Assembly (NCBI GenBank): GCA_000750105.3
Contig: JPHH03000044.1
Coordinates: 210,592-274,591, forward strand
From: Tolypocladium sp. Sup5 PDA-1
Lineage: Eukaryota > Ascomycota > Sordariomycetes > Hypocreales > Ophiocordycipitaceae
Direction: 5' to 3'
DNA length: 64,000 bases
Shown: in pieces, positions 32,673 to 43,480 of the stretch
Position numbering within the stretch: the first letter of the stretch is position 1
How the letters are laid out: each line of letters begins with the position of its first letter
The notes under the pieces: model-generated
Told to the model about the DNA's origin: nothing
Seen by the model: only the letters and a program-made list of their open reading frames with translations
The model's database searches: none
Position numbers and translations under genes: made by a program

Positions 32673-34402
32673 ATGGAGAATGGGCACTCAACTGAGGGGC
32701 CCGTTGGCATGTGCCTGGCCCTCGACGGCAGCAGGTCGCTGACCATTGGCGACAAGCACCTCGTCCTCGACGGTACGTGCAGGACACTCGGGCCGTGACC
32801 GAACTGGTGGTTCGTTGAGGAACGACTGCTCACTCTTTTACTTAACAGGTCCAGCCACCACCAAGTCAAAATTGTCTTCTTGCACGTCCATTACAACAGG
32901 TAATCGGCCCCAGTCAGGCATGCCTTTTGCGCGACGGTCCTGCTCACGCTTGCATGCTTGCAGATGCGTCCGGCAAGCAGCTGATCCCACTCTACAATAT
33001 CCTGTGGGCAGAGGCTGTCGGCAGCCAGCTACTCATAGACTACGCTGCCCAGCCCTCCAAGACGTCGATCAAGCATGAAAAGTGGACGTACGAGATTGCC
33101 GCCTCGGACAGCCGCCGGGACGGACCAGAGCCAGAGGCGTTCGCAGCCGCTCTGGTATCTCGCGCCTATGTTGACGCTCAGCCGCGGAAGCGAGCATACG
33201 TGCTCGTCAACCCCAATGCCGGCCCCGGCGGTGCTCTGCGCAAGTGGGATCGCGAGGTGAAGCCTCTCTTCGAGGCCGCCAGGATGCACATGGACGTTGT
33301 TACCCTGGCCAAGGGCGGAGAGGCGGTCGAGCTGGCCGAAAAGGTCGACATCGACAAGTACGACACGATCATGGCCTGCTCAGGAGACGGCACGCCTCAC
33401 GAGATCTTCAACGGCCTAGCCAAGCGTCCAGACGCCAGCAGGGCTCTGTCCAAGATTGCCGTGAGCCACATTCCCTGCGGCTCGGGAAACGCCATGTCGT
33501 GCAACCTCTACGGCTCGCACCGCCCCGTCTTTGCCGCCTTGGCCATCATAAAGGGTATCGTGACGCCCCTGGATCTCGTTTCCATCACGCAAGGCGACCG
33601 GCGCCTCATCTCGTTCCTCTCCCAGTCTCTCGGTATCATTGCCGAGAGTGACCTTGGCACGGAGAATCTGCGCTGGATGGGTAGTAACCGGTTTGATTTC
33701 GGAGTCATTGTACGCGTGTTCCGCAAGAGATGCTATCCGTGCGACTTGGCAGTCAAGGTCGAGGAGGACCAGAAGGATGGTGTCAGGGCGCACTACAAAC
33801 GCCATGCCAGCGAAGCGAGCCTCCATACGAAGGCACGCGCGGAAAGCCGGCAAGGCGACAGTGAGGGTGAGGGCCTGCCGTCTTTGAAGTATGGCACCAT
33901 CCAGGACGACTTGCCCGAGGGATGGGAGCTGGTTCCGTACGACAAGATTGGCAACTTTTACTGCGGCAACGTGAGACGACTCTTTCCACCCCTGGTCGCA
34001 TCTTGAGTCTCCTGGCTAACATCGGGCGTGCAGATGGCTTACATGGCGCCGGACCTCAACTTCTTCTCGGCGGCCGTCGCCGCGGACGGATGCATGGACC
34101 TGGTGACGATGAACGGCGACCTCTCGCCCATCACGGCCACCAAGACGCTCATGTCGGTCGAGAGCGGCAAGTTCTTCGACAGCCCCCACGTCTCGTACAA
34201 GAAGATCTCGGCGTACCGCATTATCCCGCGCGACCAGGAGGACGGGTACATTAGCATCGACGGGGAGCGCATCCCGTTTGGGCCGTTTCAGGCCGAGGTG
34301 CATCGGGGGCTTGGGAGGGTGATTTCCAAGAGGGGGGCTTTCGAGGCGTTGGGGCCGTCGAACTGGGACTCGGTGACGGTGGCGGAGAGGTTGCATGCCT
34401 GA
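32673..34402 (+). CDS. LCB4: Sphingoid long-chain base kinase
   Basis: Phosphorylates sphingoid bases such as dihydrosphingosine and phytosphingosine to signalling phosphates (Lcb4/Lcb5, sphingosine-kinase family). The protein has 508 residues in four exons: 32673-32772, 32849-32899 (51 bases), 32964-33970 and 34034-34402. The DAGK-type catalytic domain is clear: RAYVLVNPNAGPGGALRKW (nucleotide-binding start), MACSGDGTPHEIFNGLAKRP (the SGDGT catalytic block) and HIPCGSGNAMSCNLYG (the GSGNA block). LGIIAESDLGTENLRWMGS is the conserved C4-type segment. A variable Lys/Glu-rich insert (about residues 375-420) precedes the C-terminal strands. The downstream PCI-like gene follows on the same strand after 487 bases. 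Confidence 0.93.
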
Positions 34403-34889
34403 CGGTCTGAGGGGTGGACTACTGTGGTGGCAATGTTGGGGGGTGAGAGACGAGGCGAGCGAGATTATAAGAGCGAGAGGAAGATGCTGTGGTACCCCTG
34501 TTGCGGAGCCGTCGGGGCAAAGGCTCAACGGACGGCGTGCTTGTTCTAGCTCGGGAAGAAACGACGCATTATTGTGGTATAGTAAAAGCTGAGTGAGATT
34601 TTGCCAACTTGAGACTCGTAAAGAACCTTGATGGTGATATCTTTGTTCCAGGGGCCAGAGGAGTAGACGCTGGCAAGGCTCAGTTTTGGTGGTGTTTAGA
34701 CACCCCGCCAGACTCGGCCGATAAGATAAAGCTGTGGAGGGGCAGGCAGCATGTCTTGAATTGACAAGTCAAGCCAGTGACCACATGCGTCTTAGTCGTG
34801 ACTCCAACGTCTCTCAAACAACACGCCGACTGCATCCAAGCATTGAATTCGTCCGCCTCGACGGCATGCTCTCTGATTGCTGAGCAGCG
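34403..34889. promoter_or_regulatory. Intergenic: LCB4 3' end and PCI gene promoter
   Basis: A 487-base spacer between tandem plus-strand genes. It is A/T-rich at 34540-34640, likely the LCB4 polyadenylation region. No gene is supportable. Confidence 0.45.
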
Positions 34890-35833
34890 ATGCCGAGTAG
34901 AGGCGCGAGAGCCCCGTCGGGCCCATGGGGGCGGCTCAAGCCCGTGGAGCAGGATCCCCTCGAGAGCATGGGCCTGCCCTCCAAGGGAGACAGCCGGTGA
35001 GCGGATGCGTCCGATCCACGGGGAGCCGCTGTGGTGTTTGTTAACGGCGATGCGCATTGCACAGGCTGCTCGACTTCAAGACGCAGGAGCGGTACTACAC
35101 CAAGATCATGGAGCGGTACATGACGTTTTGCTCCGACGCGGGCCAGAGCGACGAGCTGCTGCGGCGGTTCTCGTCGCTCGAGATTGGAGCAGCTCCCACT
35201 CCCGCCCCCCTGGCCAGCCCGTCCCTCGACGCTCCCCAGAGCAACAAGGCGCTCGCGGACGTCATGGCGGCACTGCGCAAGCTTAGAGAGGGCGTGGTGG
35301 CGTCGAAGCGCGCCGACGACTTCGCCGTCCAGGCCTACCTCTTCTGCATCCGGCTGTCCATCCTCGTCAAGCAGCCCGAGTCGTACCACCCGGCCATCCT
35401 GCACCTCGTGCGGACCATCCACCGCCAGCAGCCGCTCACGTCGGTCGAGCTCCAGGAGGTGGTGGGCTACCTGGTCCTCGACACGGCCTGCCGCCGGCGC
35501 CAGCTCGCCGAGGCCTTTGCGCTGCGGCGGCTGTACGGCCTGCGGGACGCCAAGGTCGGCGCGGTGCTGGCGGCGCTGGTGCACGACAACTGCGTGCTGT
35601 TCTACCGCGTCAAGAGGGGCGTCGACGGGCACCGGGCGCGCATCATGGAGTGGGCCGAGGCGGACATGCGGGTGCACGCGCTCAAGTGCGTCGGCAAGAC
35701 GTACATGTCCGTCGACGTCGAGTTCCTGGAGCGCATGACGGGCGCGACGTGGGACGAGCTGAAGCGCAACGACGGCGTGGGATGGGAGCTGGACCGGGCC
35801 AGGGTGGTTATCCGCAGGCCAAAGGCGCGTTGA
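34890..35833 (+). CDS. PCI-like protein (CSN8/PSMD8/eIF3k type)
   Basis: 291 residues in two exons, 34890-34996 and 35065-35833. The spliced join GDSR|LLDFKTQERYYTKIMERY keeps a continuous, conserved-looking helix. The body is almost all helical: RKLREGVVASKRADDFAVQA, YLFCIRLSILVKQPESYHPA, LTSVELQEVVGYLVLDTACR and a winged-helix-like tail (RARIMEWAEADMRVHALKC). This architecture suits the CSN8/PSMD8/eIF3k (SAC3/GANP-type PCI) family, whose members act in the COP9 signalosome, proteasome lid or mRNA export. I cannot tell which complex it belongs to. A long minus-strand frame (34814-36073) overlaps it and is an antisense shadow. Real-gene confidence is high; the functional call is moderate. Confidence 0.75.
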
Positions 35834-36381
35834 CGCTGCTGCGAGGTGGTGCAAGGGGGCAGCACGGGTGGTGTTGAGATGGATGATACCAGCGACGCGC
35901 ACACGGGCGCTGTGAGAGCTTGAGCAGACATGATTACCGATATACAATACAACTGTGATCGGGCATTTCCTACCTAAGCAGCAAGTCTCAATAGAGCGAT
36001 TCACGTTTGTCTGCGAGTCTTGTTTGGTAGCTGCCGTTATCAGTACAGCGAGGCGATGCTGGGCCTGCCCCATCCACGAACGAGAAGAACTCTGCTGCCG
36101 AGATCAGGCTCTAACTGCAACACGTCCGAGACCAAAGCCCTCGCAGCTGTGAGAAGATAAAAAAAAGATTCCCCGTGACAGACTCGAGCGCCAGCCAGCA
36201 GCTGGCAACTGACGGTCAACCCCCAATGGGCTCCCGCCATCTGTAGCCGTCAGCTCTTAGGGCTCGTCGCCTCGTCCCGTCGCTCCTCGGTTTCCTCCCT
36301 CCTGCACAAACCCGCCAGCGCATTTTTGCTCCCTCCAGGTCGTCGTTTGCGCCCGTCGATACTCGACACGATCCCGTCACC
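35834..36381. promoter_or_regulatory. Intergenic: PCI gene 3' end and BTB gene promoter
   Basis: A 548-base spacer between tandem plus-strand genes. The A7 tract near 36158-36170 and the C/T-rich leader just before 36382 are the only visible features. Confidence 0.45.
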
Positions 36382-37298
36382 ATGCCGGCGGCACGCAAGA
36401 GGGCCAAGACGTCGCACGCCGAGGACAAGGACCGGCCGCCGTCGATGCTGCTCTCCGACTATCGTACCTGTTGGCTGGTCAAGTGAGTTGCCGTCTTCTG
36501 TCTGATCTCGTCTCTTTGCTTCCTTTTCCCCGCCTTGCCGTCCGCGCTGAGCAGCCCTGTATCCCTCGCCCTCCTCTACTATCTGTCTGTGGGCAGCTTC
36601 ATCGGGACTATGCTGACGCTTCTCGCCACAGGAGTGACGCACCCGCCGTCGAAATCATCGCCAAGGACGAGGTCTTTTCCGTGCACAAGAGCATCCTCAC
36701 CACGCACTCCGAGTACTTCGAGGCGTGCCTCACCAAGGGCTTCGCCGAGGCAGGAGACAACCTCATCCGCTTCGAGGACGTCGATCCCAAGTATCTCGGC
36801 TACTACCTCGGCCTTGCCGCCAGCTACTCGAGCATTGTGCCTCACATACCGCTGATGCCCCTTGAGAACCCAGAGGCAAGCCCAAAGCGCGCGTCCATCA
36901 AAGACTTTGTCGAGGTCTACAAGCTGTGCGACCGCTTCCTCAGCTCGGAGATGGGCGCGTTCATGGTCGTCTGCATCAAGACGGCCGTCGGAGTAGGGCA
37001 CCGCGCGCTGCGCCAGGCTGGCAGGGACGCGGACAAGCAAAAGGCTCTGATGAGGGGCTTTGCCGACGGCTTCGAGGCGCTGAACCGCGGCCAAGAGGTT
37101 CAAGCCGCGCTGGCCAAGAAGCTGATCGAGTACTTTTGCGAGGGCATCGACTACCATGCCTGGGACATGTGGATGGAGGAGGTCATGGACCGGCCCAACT
37201 TCGTCGCCTACGTGTCCAGGGGCTTTGCCCGCAAGCTGACCGATGCCATGCTATCGCGAACCAAGCTCAAACGTAAGGAGCTCTCGGGCCCTCTCTGA
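36382..37298 (+). CDS. BTB/POZ domain protein
   Basis: 255 residues in two exons, 36382-36482 and 36632-37298, with a 149-base intron, the largest in the window. After a basic N-terminus (AARKRAKTSH) the spliced sequence enters a BTB fold: VEIIAKDEVFSVHKSILTTH, SEYFEACLTKGFAEAGDNLI, RFEDVDPKYLGYYLGLAA, then KDFVEVYKLCDRFLSSEM. The Val-His-Lys-x(n)-Ser-xx-Phe pattern is the typical fungal BTB signature. The C-terminal half is helical without a Kelch or MATH domain. Such proteins may act as substrate adaptors for Cul3 ligases, but many fungal ones are uncharacterised. A GTAAG at 37272 could be a further donor, but no downstream exon gives conserved-looking sequence, so the stop at 37298 is preferred. 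Confidence 0.82.
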
Positions 37299-39109
37299 AA
37301 AGCCCGGGCTTTGCTTCCATCAGACGGTACGTGCCACCACCTCCCGAGGTCTGGCGGCGGAGGATCAAGGAGGGGTGTGAGTTTGACTTGCTCGGTTTGC
37401 TCACGGTGGTCTTATGGTATCCAGAAAAGGGCGACTCTAATAACAAGGAGAAAGGCTGCGAGCATCCATACACGCCAGCGGCAACACTCGGCATTTTCGC
37501 GGAGGATCGCCGGGGCACGGTATGGAATCGCTCCCCTTTGTACCCTTTCTTGCTTTAGCAACAGTCGCCTAGGTTCTTGAGAAGAAGAGGAAGAAGAAGA
37601 AGCAGAGGAAAAGCCGCGGGGGCGCCGTACTTGCATTGTGTCCTTCGTCCATGGTGAAGACTAGGAGATTTTCTCGGAATCGATCGGCGCGTGACTTGAT
37701 GGGATGCTTCTTTTGTGAGTACATGCCGTTGCAAGGCACAAAAACGCTTCCCATTGACGAACCTAGCATGTGGCAGACATTTGGGGCGTTATCGACATGG
37801 TGCTACCCATCTTTCAACTTGGTGGGACATGATGGGATCTCTTGGCAAATTCATAAAACGAATGAACGCGATGGGCTGCAGCCATCACTCCTTTGTGACG
37901 ATGTTGCGCGTCTGTGCTGCCACGGGCTCAGCGAGAATACGAGACTACGAGACTCCTTGGTCAGCTGTGCCGAGGGATGCATGGGGTTGAACTAAGTTGA
38001 ATTAACGTTGCGCCACTTTGGCAAGTTGGCGTACAATCTATCCGACGCCTCGCAGGAGCGGCGTCGCCGAGATGAGGCTAACCGCCCGGGCGATGTGAGC
38101 GAGGTTTAGTCCGTACGGACTACTCCGTACAAGACCCGTCGATTCTCTGAACACTGGCTCACTGGCTGTCAGTCACTGGCCCCGGCCCAGCGCGCTTGGC
38201 AACAGCAAAGGCCCCCAGCCATGGCCCTGCGGAAGCGGAGAAGGAGGACCAGAAGGGGGAGGTGATGTGATGTGACGGTAGCCCGGCGGGGGGCGGTGGG
38301 ACTGGATTGGGTCTGGGGAAGACGGGAATATGGACCTATACCGGGGCAGGCCGGCCATGCCCCCCTTGCCCCCCTGGGATTCCTCTGGTCCGCCCCGACG
38401 GTCGATGCCATCTCGAGCAAACTCGGCCAGTTTACGACGTCCACGTCCGAGCAAGGGAGTGAGGGAAGAGGATTCAAGGAACAGGCCAACGCGGGCCACA
38501 GATTGCGTGGCTTGACACGGCCTGTCGCGGTGTCTGGGGCCGTGGACGACGGCCCTCCCCGTGGATGGAGGCCTTTCTTCTAGAACAAACGGCCTGCAGG
38601 CCAAGCATCTCTAGGGGCCATCTCCGCACGGGGCTGAGCACCAGCATCAGCAAGATCAGCAGCATCAGCAGGAGTCGATTGGTCCGTTGGCCCGCTGGTC
38701 CTGCCGCTGACAGGGGTCATATTATCCCATGGCCCTCAACGCGACTTGGGCGAGGTGCGGCCAACCAACAAACGGGCCTCGAGCGACGATAGGGTTGGAC
38801 AAGGATCGCTGCCGACTCTGCGCAGCCCAGGCAGGCGCGTCCCCTCCCATGTCGAGTGTTGTTGGTCGGGTGCTGGTTTGGGGCGGCAGATATTAAGCCT
38901 GAGCATGGGCGGCCGTCGCGTCCGTGTAAGTCGGCCACGTCTTTATTTAATAGCCTCACCTCCGCCCCTTGATACGCGGTCCCTGAAGCCCCCTCTGCCT
39001 CTCGTCCCCCGCTTGCGATCCAGCTGCTGAAGGAACGTCGTCGCAAACCAGCAATTGACCTTCCACGACAGTCACAGTCACAGCCCCAGTCAACACCACC
39101 GCAGCCAAG
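37299..39109. other. Long intergenic region before the GPI-protein gene
   Basis: A 1.8-kb spacer. It contains a perfect CCGTACGG palindrome at 38111-38118 followed at once by TACTCCGTAC at 38121-38130, a GAAGAAGAGGAAG-type purine tract near 37579-37605, and an AT-rich segment near 37980-38030. Its right part should be the promoter of the gene at 39110. The open frames are short and unlike known proteins. Confidence 0.5.
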
Positions 39110-40008
39110 ATGCGATCTGCCGCCGCCGCCGCCCTCTTGGGCCTCGCCGCCCTCGCCAGCGCCGCCGACAACAGCGCGACGGCCATCGTCACGGGCGCCA
39201 ACGCCAAGGACCTGTCGGCCAAGACGTGGGCGGAGGTCATGGGCTCGCCCACCAACAGCAGCAGCGCCAAGTTCACGGGCTTCGACATCACCAAGGGCTA
39301 CCCCGGCGCGGAGCAGCCGGGCTGGCAGCTCAAGATCGCCGTCAAGAGCGACCTGTCGGGCAACCTGACGGCCACGACCATGTCCATCGCGCCGCCCGAG
39401 GGCAAGAAGCTCGACACGGTCGACGACAGCTGGCACCTGTGCGTCTACGCCTTCAACGTCAAGGCCACGAGCGCCACCGCCTGGGGCAGCGGCAAGAACG
39501 AGAGCTGCAGCGGCCTCGTCGCCCCCGAGTGCATGAAGAACCTGCAAAAGGACGCCATCAGCAACTACGCCACCGGCTCGTGCCCGGACTACTCGACGAA
39601 GCCCGCGTGCCTGCGCGACCTCGAGGAGCAGACAAGCATGTCGCTGTCGCTGTCCGGTGAGTTTCCCCTATCCTCCCTCTACCCCATACTCGGCCATAGT
39701 CCAGCACGGCTAACGTATATCCTCCCCCGACAGCAAAGGACATCCCCTCGGCCTTTGGCGGCAACTCGACCTTCTTCCGCCGCGCCGACGGCACGGGCGC
39801 CAAGGCCTTCACCACCGCCGCCGGCCAGCCCATGGCCGTCTTTACCGTCTGGGGACCGTCTGGCAACGCCGAGAAGGCGCCCACCGTCGAGGCCGCCTGC
39901 GTCATGCCCAACGCCAAGGAGGCGGCCTCTGGCGCCTCGACCCATGCCGCGGCCTTCTTGGGGTGGTCGGCCGTCACGCTAGCCGTTGCGCTCCAGCTGG
40001 TCCTGTAA
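39110..40008 (+). CDS. Secreted, probably GPI-anchored Cys-containing protein
   Basis: 273 residues in two exons, 39110-39656 and 39734-40008 (77-base intron). The first 18 residues are an Ala/Leu-rich signal peptide (MRSAAAAALLGLAALASA). The C-terminus is a hydrophobic tail (FLGWSAVTLAVALQLVL) preceded by small residues (AASGAST), the pattern of a GPI-attachment signal. The middle holds N-glycosylation sequons (NSS, NLT, NES, NST) and Cys residues in WHLCVY, ESCSGL, PECMKN, GSCPDY and PACLRD, probably disulphide-paired. It is likely displayed on the cell surface or wall. I do not recognise the family. Exon 1 is strongly C-ending in codon use, like a well-expressed gene. Confidence 0.85.
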
Positions 40009-40538
40009 GTTAGTTGGTGCGAGAGGAAGGGGTTCGGGCTGGTTCGGGGCGTACGTAGTGGCTGGGAGTTTGCGAAGTGATCCTCACTCGGGCTCGGAAG
40101 CGGACAGACAAAGACGATGTAATGATTTCGAGACGATATGTGTACTCTTATATACGTAACATGGACACCGCCGTTGGATACTTACGAGTAAATTGACGTG
40201 AATGCATCTCGGTCGCGGTCTCGAGAACAGGCTTCATTTCAACGAGAGACGGAATGAGTACAGTATGAAGTGGTGACATAGGGAAGCCAGAATGCAATGC
40301 AGATGAAGCCAACAAACGCCGTGCCCGATATCCCGCCGAAGCAATATATGCCGCTTTCCCCTTTGCAACGCCTCGGAATGCCAATGCCAAACGCCCTTTG
40401 CGTGAAGCCCGTGTCGTGACATGTCTTTTGTAGTTTTCCCGTCCTCATTCTCGGCAGCTTATACCTACCTGCCAGCCTGCGCGACCGCATCCGCTCTCGT
40501 TCCAGTGCGCACAAGAGTCGATGGTCAAAGCCTCGACA
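40009..40538. terminator. Convergent 3' region
   Basis: A 530-base spacer between the GPI-protein gene (plus) and the small mitochondrial-type gene (minus). It is A/T-rich around 40110-40200 and should hold both 3' ends. No gene is visible. Confidence 0.45.
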
Positions 40539-40991
40539 TCACCGGCCCTTCTCGTAGTGCTGAACGGCCCGCTCGAGCTCCTCGAGGCTGGAGCGGTCGC
40601 CGTAGACGTCCATGAGGGCGTTGTTGCGCCGCCGCATCTCGTCGTCGTCGCGCTCGGCCTGGGCGGCGCGGCGCGCGGTGGCCCGGTCGAGGTACATCTT
40701 GACGGCGTAGCCCCCGACGGAGAGGGCGGCGAGGGGCTTGAGCCTGTTGGAGAAGAGCCGTTAGCTTACACTTTTACTTCATTTCAGTTGGCAGGGCTTG
40801 GTGTTGGCGACTTGGGAGTTCGCGGTTGAGGCACATCGCGGGTATAGGGTAGGTAGGTAGGTTGTTATCCTCGGCTTACAAGGCGCGGCAACGTACCAGC
40901 GGAACGGCATGCGGCGAGAGTGGCGCAGATGGGGCAGGAAGCTCGGGTGCACTCTGGCCGACGTCGAGAAGTTCCTGGGCGCGCGGTTCAT
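40539..40991 (-). CDS. Small predicted mitochondrial protein
   Basis: 99 residues in two exons (40991-40897 and 40743-40539; intron 40896-40744). The N-terminus MNRAPRNFSTSARVHPSF is an Arg/Ser-rich presequence with an RNFSTSARV motif typical of fungal mitochondrial import signals. A short hydrophobic segment follows the splice (LKPLAALSVGGYAVKMYL), then a charged helix (AQAERDDDEMRRRNNALMDV) and a tail ending HYEKGR. The layout suggests a small inner-membrane protein with a soluble helix. An in-frame ATG at 41084 would add 31 Thr/Ala-rich residues and spoil the presequence, so 40991 is preferred. I do not recognise the family. Finding it depends on splicing, since each exon alone is shorter than 70 codons. 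Confidence 0.75.
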
Positions 40992-41922
40992 GGTCGCCGT
41001 CGTTGATTTTTCGGGGATTGTGCTTTGCGTTGTCGCCGCGGTTGTGGGCGTGGCGGTGATGGTGGTGACGACGATGGCGGGCACAGCTCACGGCACGGCG
41101 GAGCTGGTGTTGTGACGTTGGGCCACCATGTGCAGGGTGAGGATTGGGGGTTTGAAGGAGCGAGCGCTCAACCTGAGGAGAGAGAGTCAAGTCCGGCGAG
41201 GGGATTGGAGACGGAGGAGAGAGAGAGGCTGGGCATGGCAGCGGACGACATCGCGGCCTGACGGCACCCGGCTACTCTGCCAGCTAATAAGAAATAATAC
41301 CTCGAATTCATACCCGTACGAGTACGTACATACAGCCACAGCCCCCCTGCAGCCCACACAAGTAGCCGCAATGGGATGCTCCTAAAGCACGGCCATTCCG
41401 CTGCACTTGGTCCGTACTCGTCAACCCCAAGGGGGAGGCGACCATGTGATGGTGGTTCGTTTGTGGGGAGCCGGGACCCCGCCAATTCGATCCTCGGCTG
41501 GACCCGGAAGTGTCATGCAACCTCGGACTGACACGGGACGGGGGGAGGCGGATGCGGAAATGAGTGCAGGGCAAATACCACTCAACCTCCATGGCCATGG
41601 CGATGCTGACGTGACGATGGTCAGTCCCGCTGCTCGGTGGCATGATGATAGTAAGGTACGTAGTCGGTGGTTCGATCGACGACTCTCTTGTGAACCTCGT
41701 GTTAGCCATCTTCCCCTCTCCCTATTCGTCTGCTCCCGTCTCCAACGCGACAAGCAACCCGTCCTCCTTGCGAGCTGTTGTGCGGCCCTCCTGGCCTGCC
41801 AATGAAACGCATCGCGTTCCAAAGACACCTCCAACTTCACTCGCTGCCGCTTCGTCCATCCAACCCAGGCACAGCCTCCCCCTCTTCCCCCCGACACCCA
41901 GTAATGTGCAATGCCAGCACAG
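40992..41922. other. Intergenic region upstream of the small mitochondrial gene
   Basis: A 931-base spacer carrying the promoter of the small mitochondrial-type gene at its left and the 3' region of the orphan gene at its right. It has a GTACGAGTACGTAC run near 41316-41330. Open frames are present on both strands but carry no recognisable motif. Confidence 0.45.
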
Positions 41923-42933
41923 TTAGTGCTCAGGGAGGCCAAGCTCTCTGCGGTCCCCGTCTCCCACACGCTTCCTGGGCGGCCACCACGGTGGCTCAAG
42001 TCTCCCTAGGCCCGTGATATGGTTGTCTTTATTGGCCCTGTCCTTCCACGACGAGATGCCACCGCGTCGTGGCTCACCGGCCGGCTGTCGTCGCCCGTTT
42101 GCCGTCTCCGCCATCCACGGGTTTTCGTACAGCCACTCATCCCACAGCTCGTCCCACCGCTGCCCATCGATCCCCTCCTCCGTGTCGAAGCATTCCTCCC
42201 TGTCCATCACCCAGAGCTGGAGCAGCAACGTCGCAAGGAACTCGGCCGGTTCGCCCCATGCACCAAACGTCCAATGGCGGAACCGCCCGTGCTGCGAGCG
42301 CCGCCACATCTCAACCCGCAGGAGGAACTGCATGCAAATGTCCCGCAGCGAGCGCGCTTTGTCTTCCCCTCCTGGGTCGGATCCGAGGTATCGATGGATG
42401 GGCGGCCGACGGTCGGCATCTCCAACGGTTGACAAGTGTCGTCGGAGCTTCGGCAGAAGCAAGCCAAGCTCTTCCCTCATCTTTTCATCAGATGGCTCCA
42501 GCTGCCGAGCAACGCAGGACTCCCTGAACAGCAAAAACGCGAACCTGACCTGCGGTGATGTTGCAAATGACCTGACTCTCATGTGCTTGGGGCCCGGGAT
42601 GTTGCTGGGCTCCTCTTCTGGAAAGATGTAGCGGCAAATCTCGTGGGCGAAGCTCGCCCAGATGTCGCTCACCGGTACCCCATCCCGGTTTCTGCTCCTG
42701 TCCCGTAGAGCCGAACTTGGATCCTCGTACCGGCAGTGAGGTGATGTGCAGGACTCATCCTCGCATTGCCTCCATTGCCTGTCTGGCCTCCCTCTTGCCA
42801 CCTGCCTTTTGAAGCGGCGGGTGCAGTCTCGTTCACGACGAAGTAGTGATTTTTGAGCCTGGCGGTCTGCTCCTCTAACCTCTTCGCCGCATCCAGGCGT
42901 CTTGCCTGGCGTATTTTGGATGGGCGTGCTCAT
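41923..42933 (-). CDS. Orphan hypothetical protein
   Basis: A single open frame of 336 residues beginning MSTPIQNTPGKTPGCGEE. I do not recognise it. The N-terminal 75 residues are highly basic with a small Cys/His cluster (CEDESCTSPHCRYED). A helical, Trp- and Leu-rich core follows, with SDIWASFAHEICRYIFPEEE, VRFAFLLFRESCVARQLEP, LRDICMQFLLRVEMWRRSQ and FLATLLLQLWVMDREECFD. The C-terminus is again Arg/Pro-rich. There is no signal peptide or membrane segment. Amphipathic helices with well-spaced Trp and Phe argue for a real folded protein, although a 205-codon frame exists on the other strand. It lies directly downstream of DIM-5 on the same strand, and it could be lineage-specific. Confidence 0.6.
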   Translation of the reverse strand: MSTPIQNTPGKTPGCGEEVRGADRQAQKSLLRRERDCTRRFKRQVARGRPDRQWRQCEDESCTSPHCRYEDPSSALRDRSRNRDGVPVSDIWASFAHEICRYIFPEEEPSNIPGPKHMRVRSFATSPQVRFAFLLFRESCVARQLEPSDEKMREELGLLLPKLRRHLSTVGDADRRPPIHRYLGSDPGGEDKARSLRDICMQFLLRVEMWRRSQHGRFRHWTFGAWGEPAEFLATLLLQLWVMDREECFDTEEGIDGQRWDELWDEWLYENPWMAETANGRRQPAGEPRRGGISSWKDRANKDNHITGLGRLEPPWWPPRKRVGDGDRRELGLPEH

Positions 42934-43480
42934 ATCTTCGTAGACGGGCCAGGTTACTGGCTGTCTTACCTCTGGCCTTCACTCTCGCTGGTCTTTGGTT
43001 CTGTCAGATAAATACGCTGCCAACAGTGACAAGAACTTGCTTGGTCCGAGAGGATTGGTGACAACCATATCTAGCAGAAGCGAAAGAACGGACGTTTGCT
43101 CTGCGAACCCGTGCGGACTGCGGTGTTTGCTCCTCGTGTCAGAGTTGTCGGATATTTGCCGACCGTCGGTTATTAACGCGATTGCAGAAATACGGGCCCG
43201 TGTAGTTTTTGAAGACGCTCATAGACACCTGCAGAAGTTCTGCTTCATAATTGTACAGGTCCAGAACAGATTCGAGCCCGGTCAGGCGAGGAGAACAAAG
43301 ATGCCTGGTGAAAGATGCTTGCCCGCACGTCAGCGCTGAACTCTACGACAACGGGGTTGACCATCACCAACCTGGCTGGCAACTGGGCAAGGGTCTGAGA
43401 GGAAGATATCCAACGTGAGCACATAGCATGGCCCCTGGCGACGAAAGTACCTGCTCCCCGTCGCCGTGACACATGCAGGA
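42934..43480. promoter_or_regulatory. Intergenic: orphan-gene promoter and DIM-5 3' end
   Basis: A 547-base spacer between two minus-strand genes. It shows no repeat or recognisable coding sequence. Confidence 0.45.

Noticed and set aside
34814..36073. A 419-codon open frame on the minus strand
   Set aside because: It lies opposite the PCI-like gene, is made of His/Arg/Leu repeats typical of GC-rich antisense frames, and shows no domain. The plus-strand gene is spliced and protein-like.
37299..37580. A possible third exon of the BTB gene
   Set aside because: The donor at 37272 and acceptor at 37323 exist, but the resulting frame is low-complexity and a simple stop at 37298 ends the protein cleanly.
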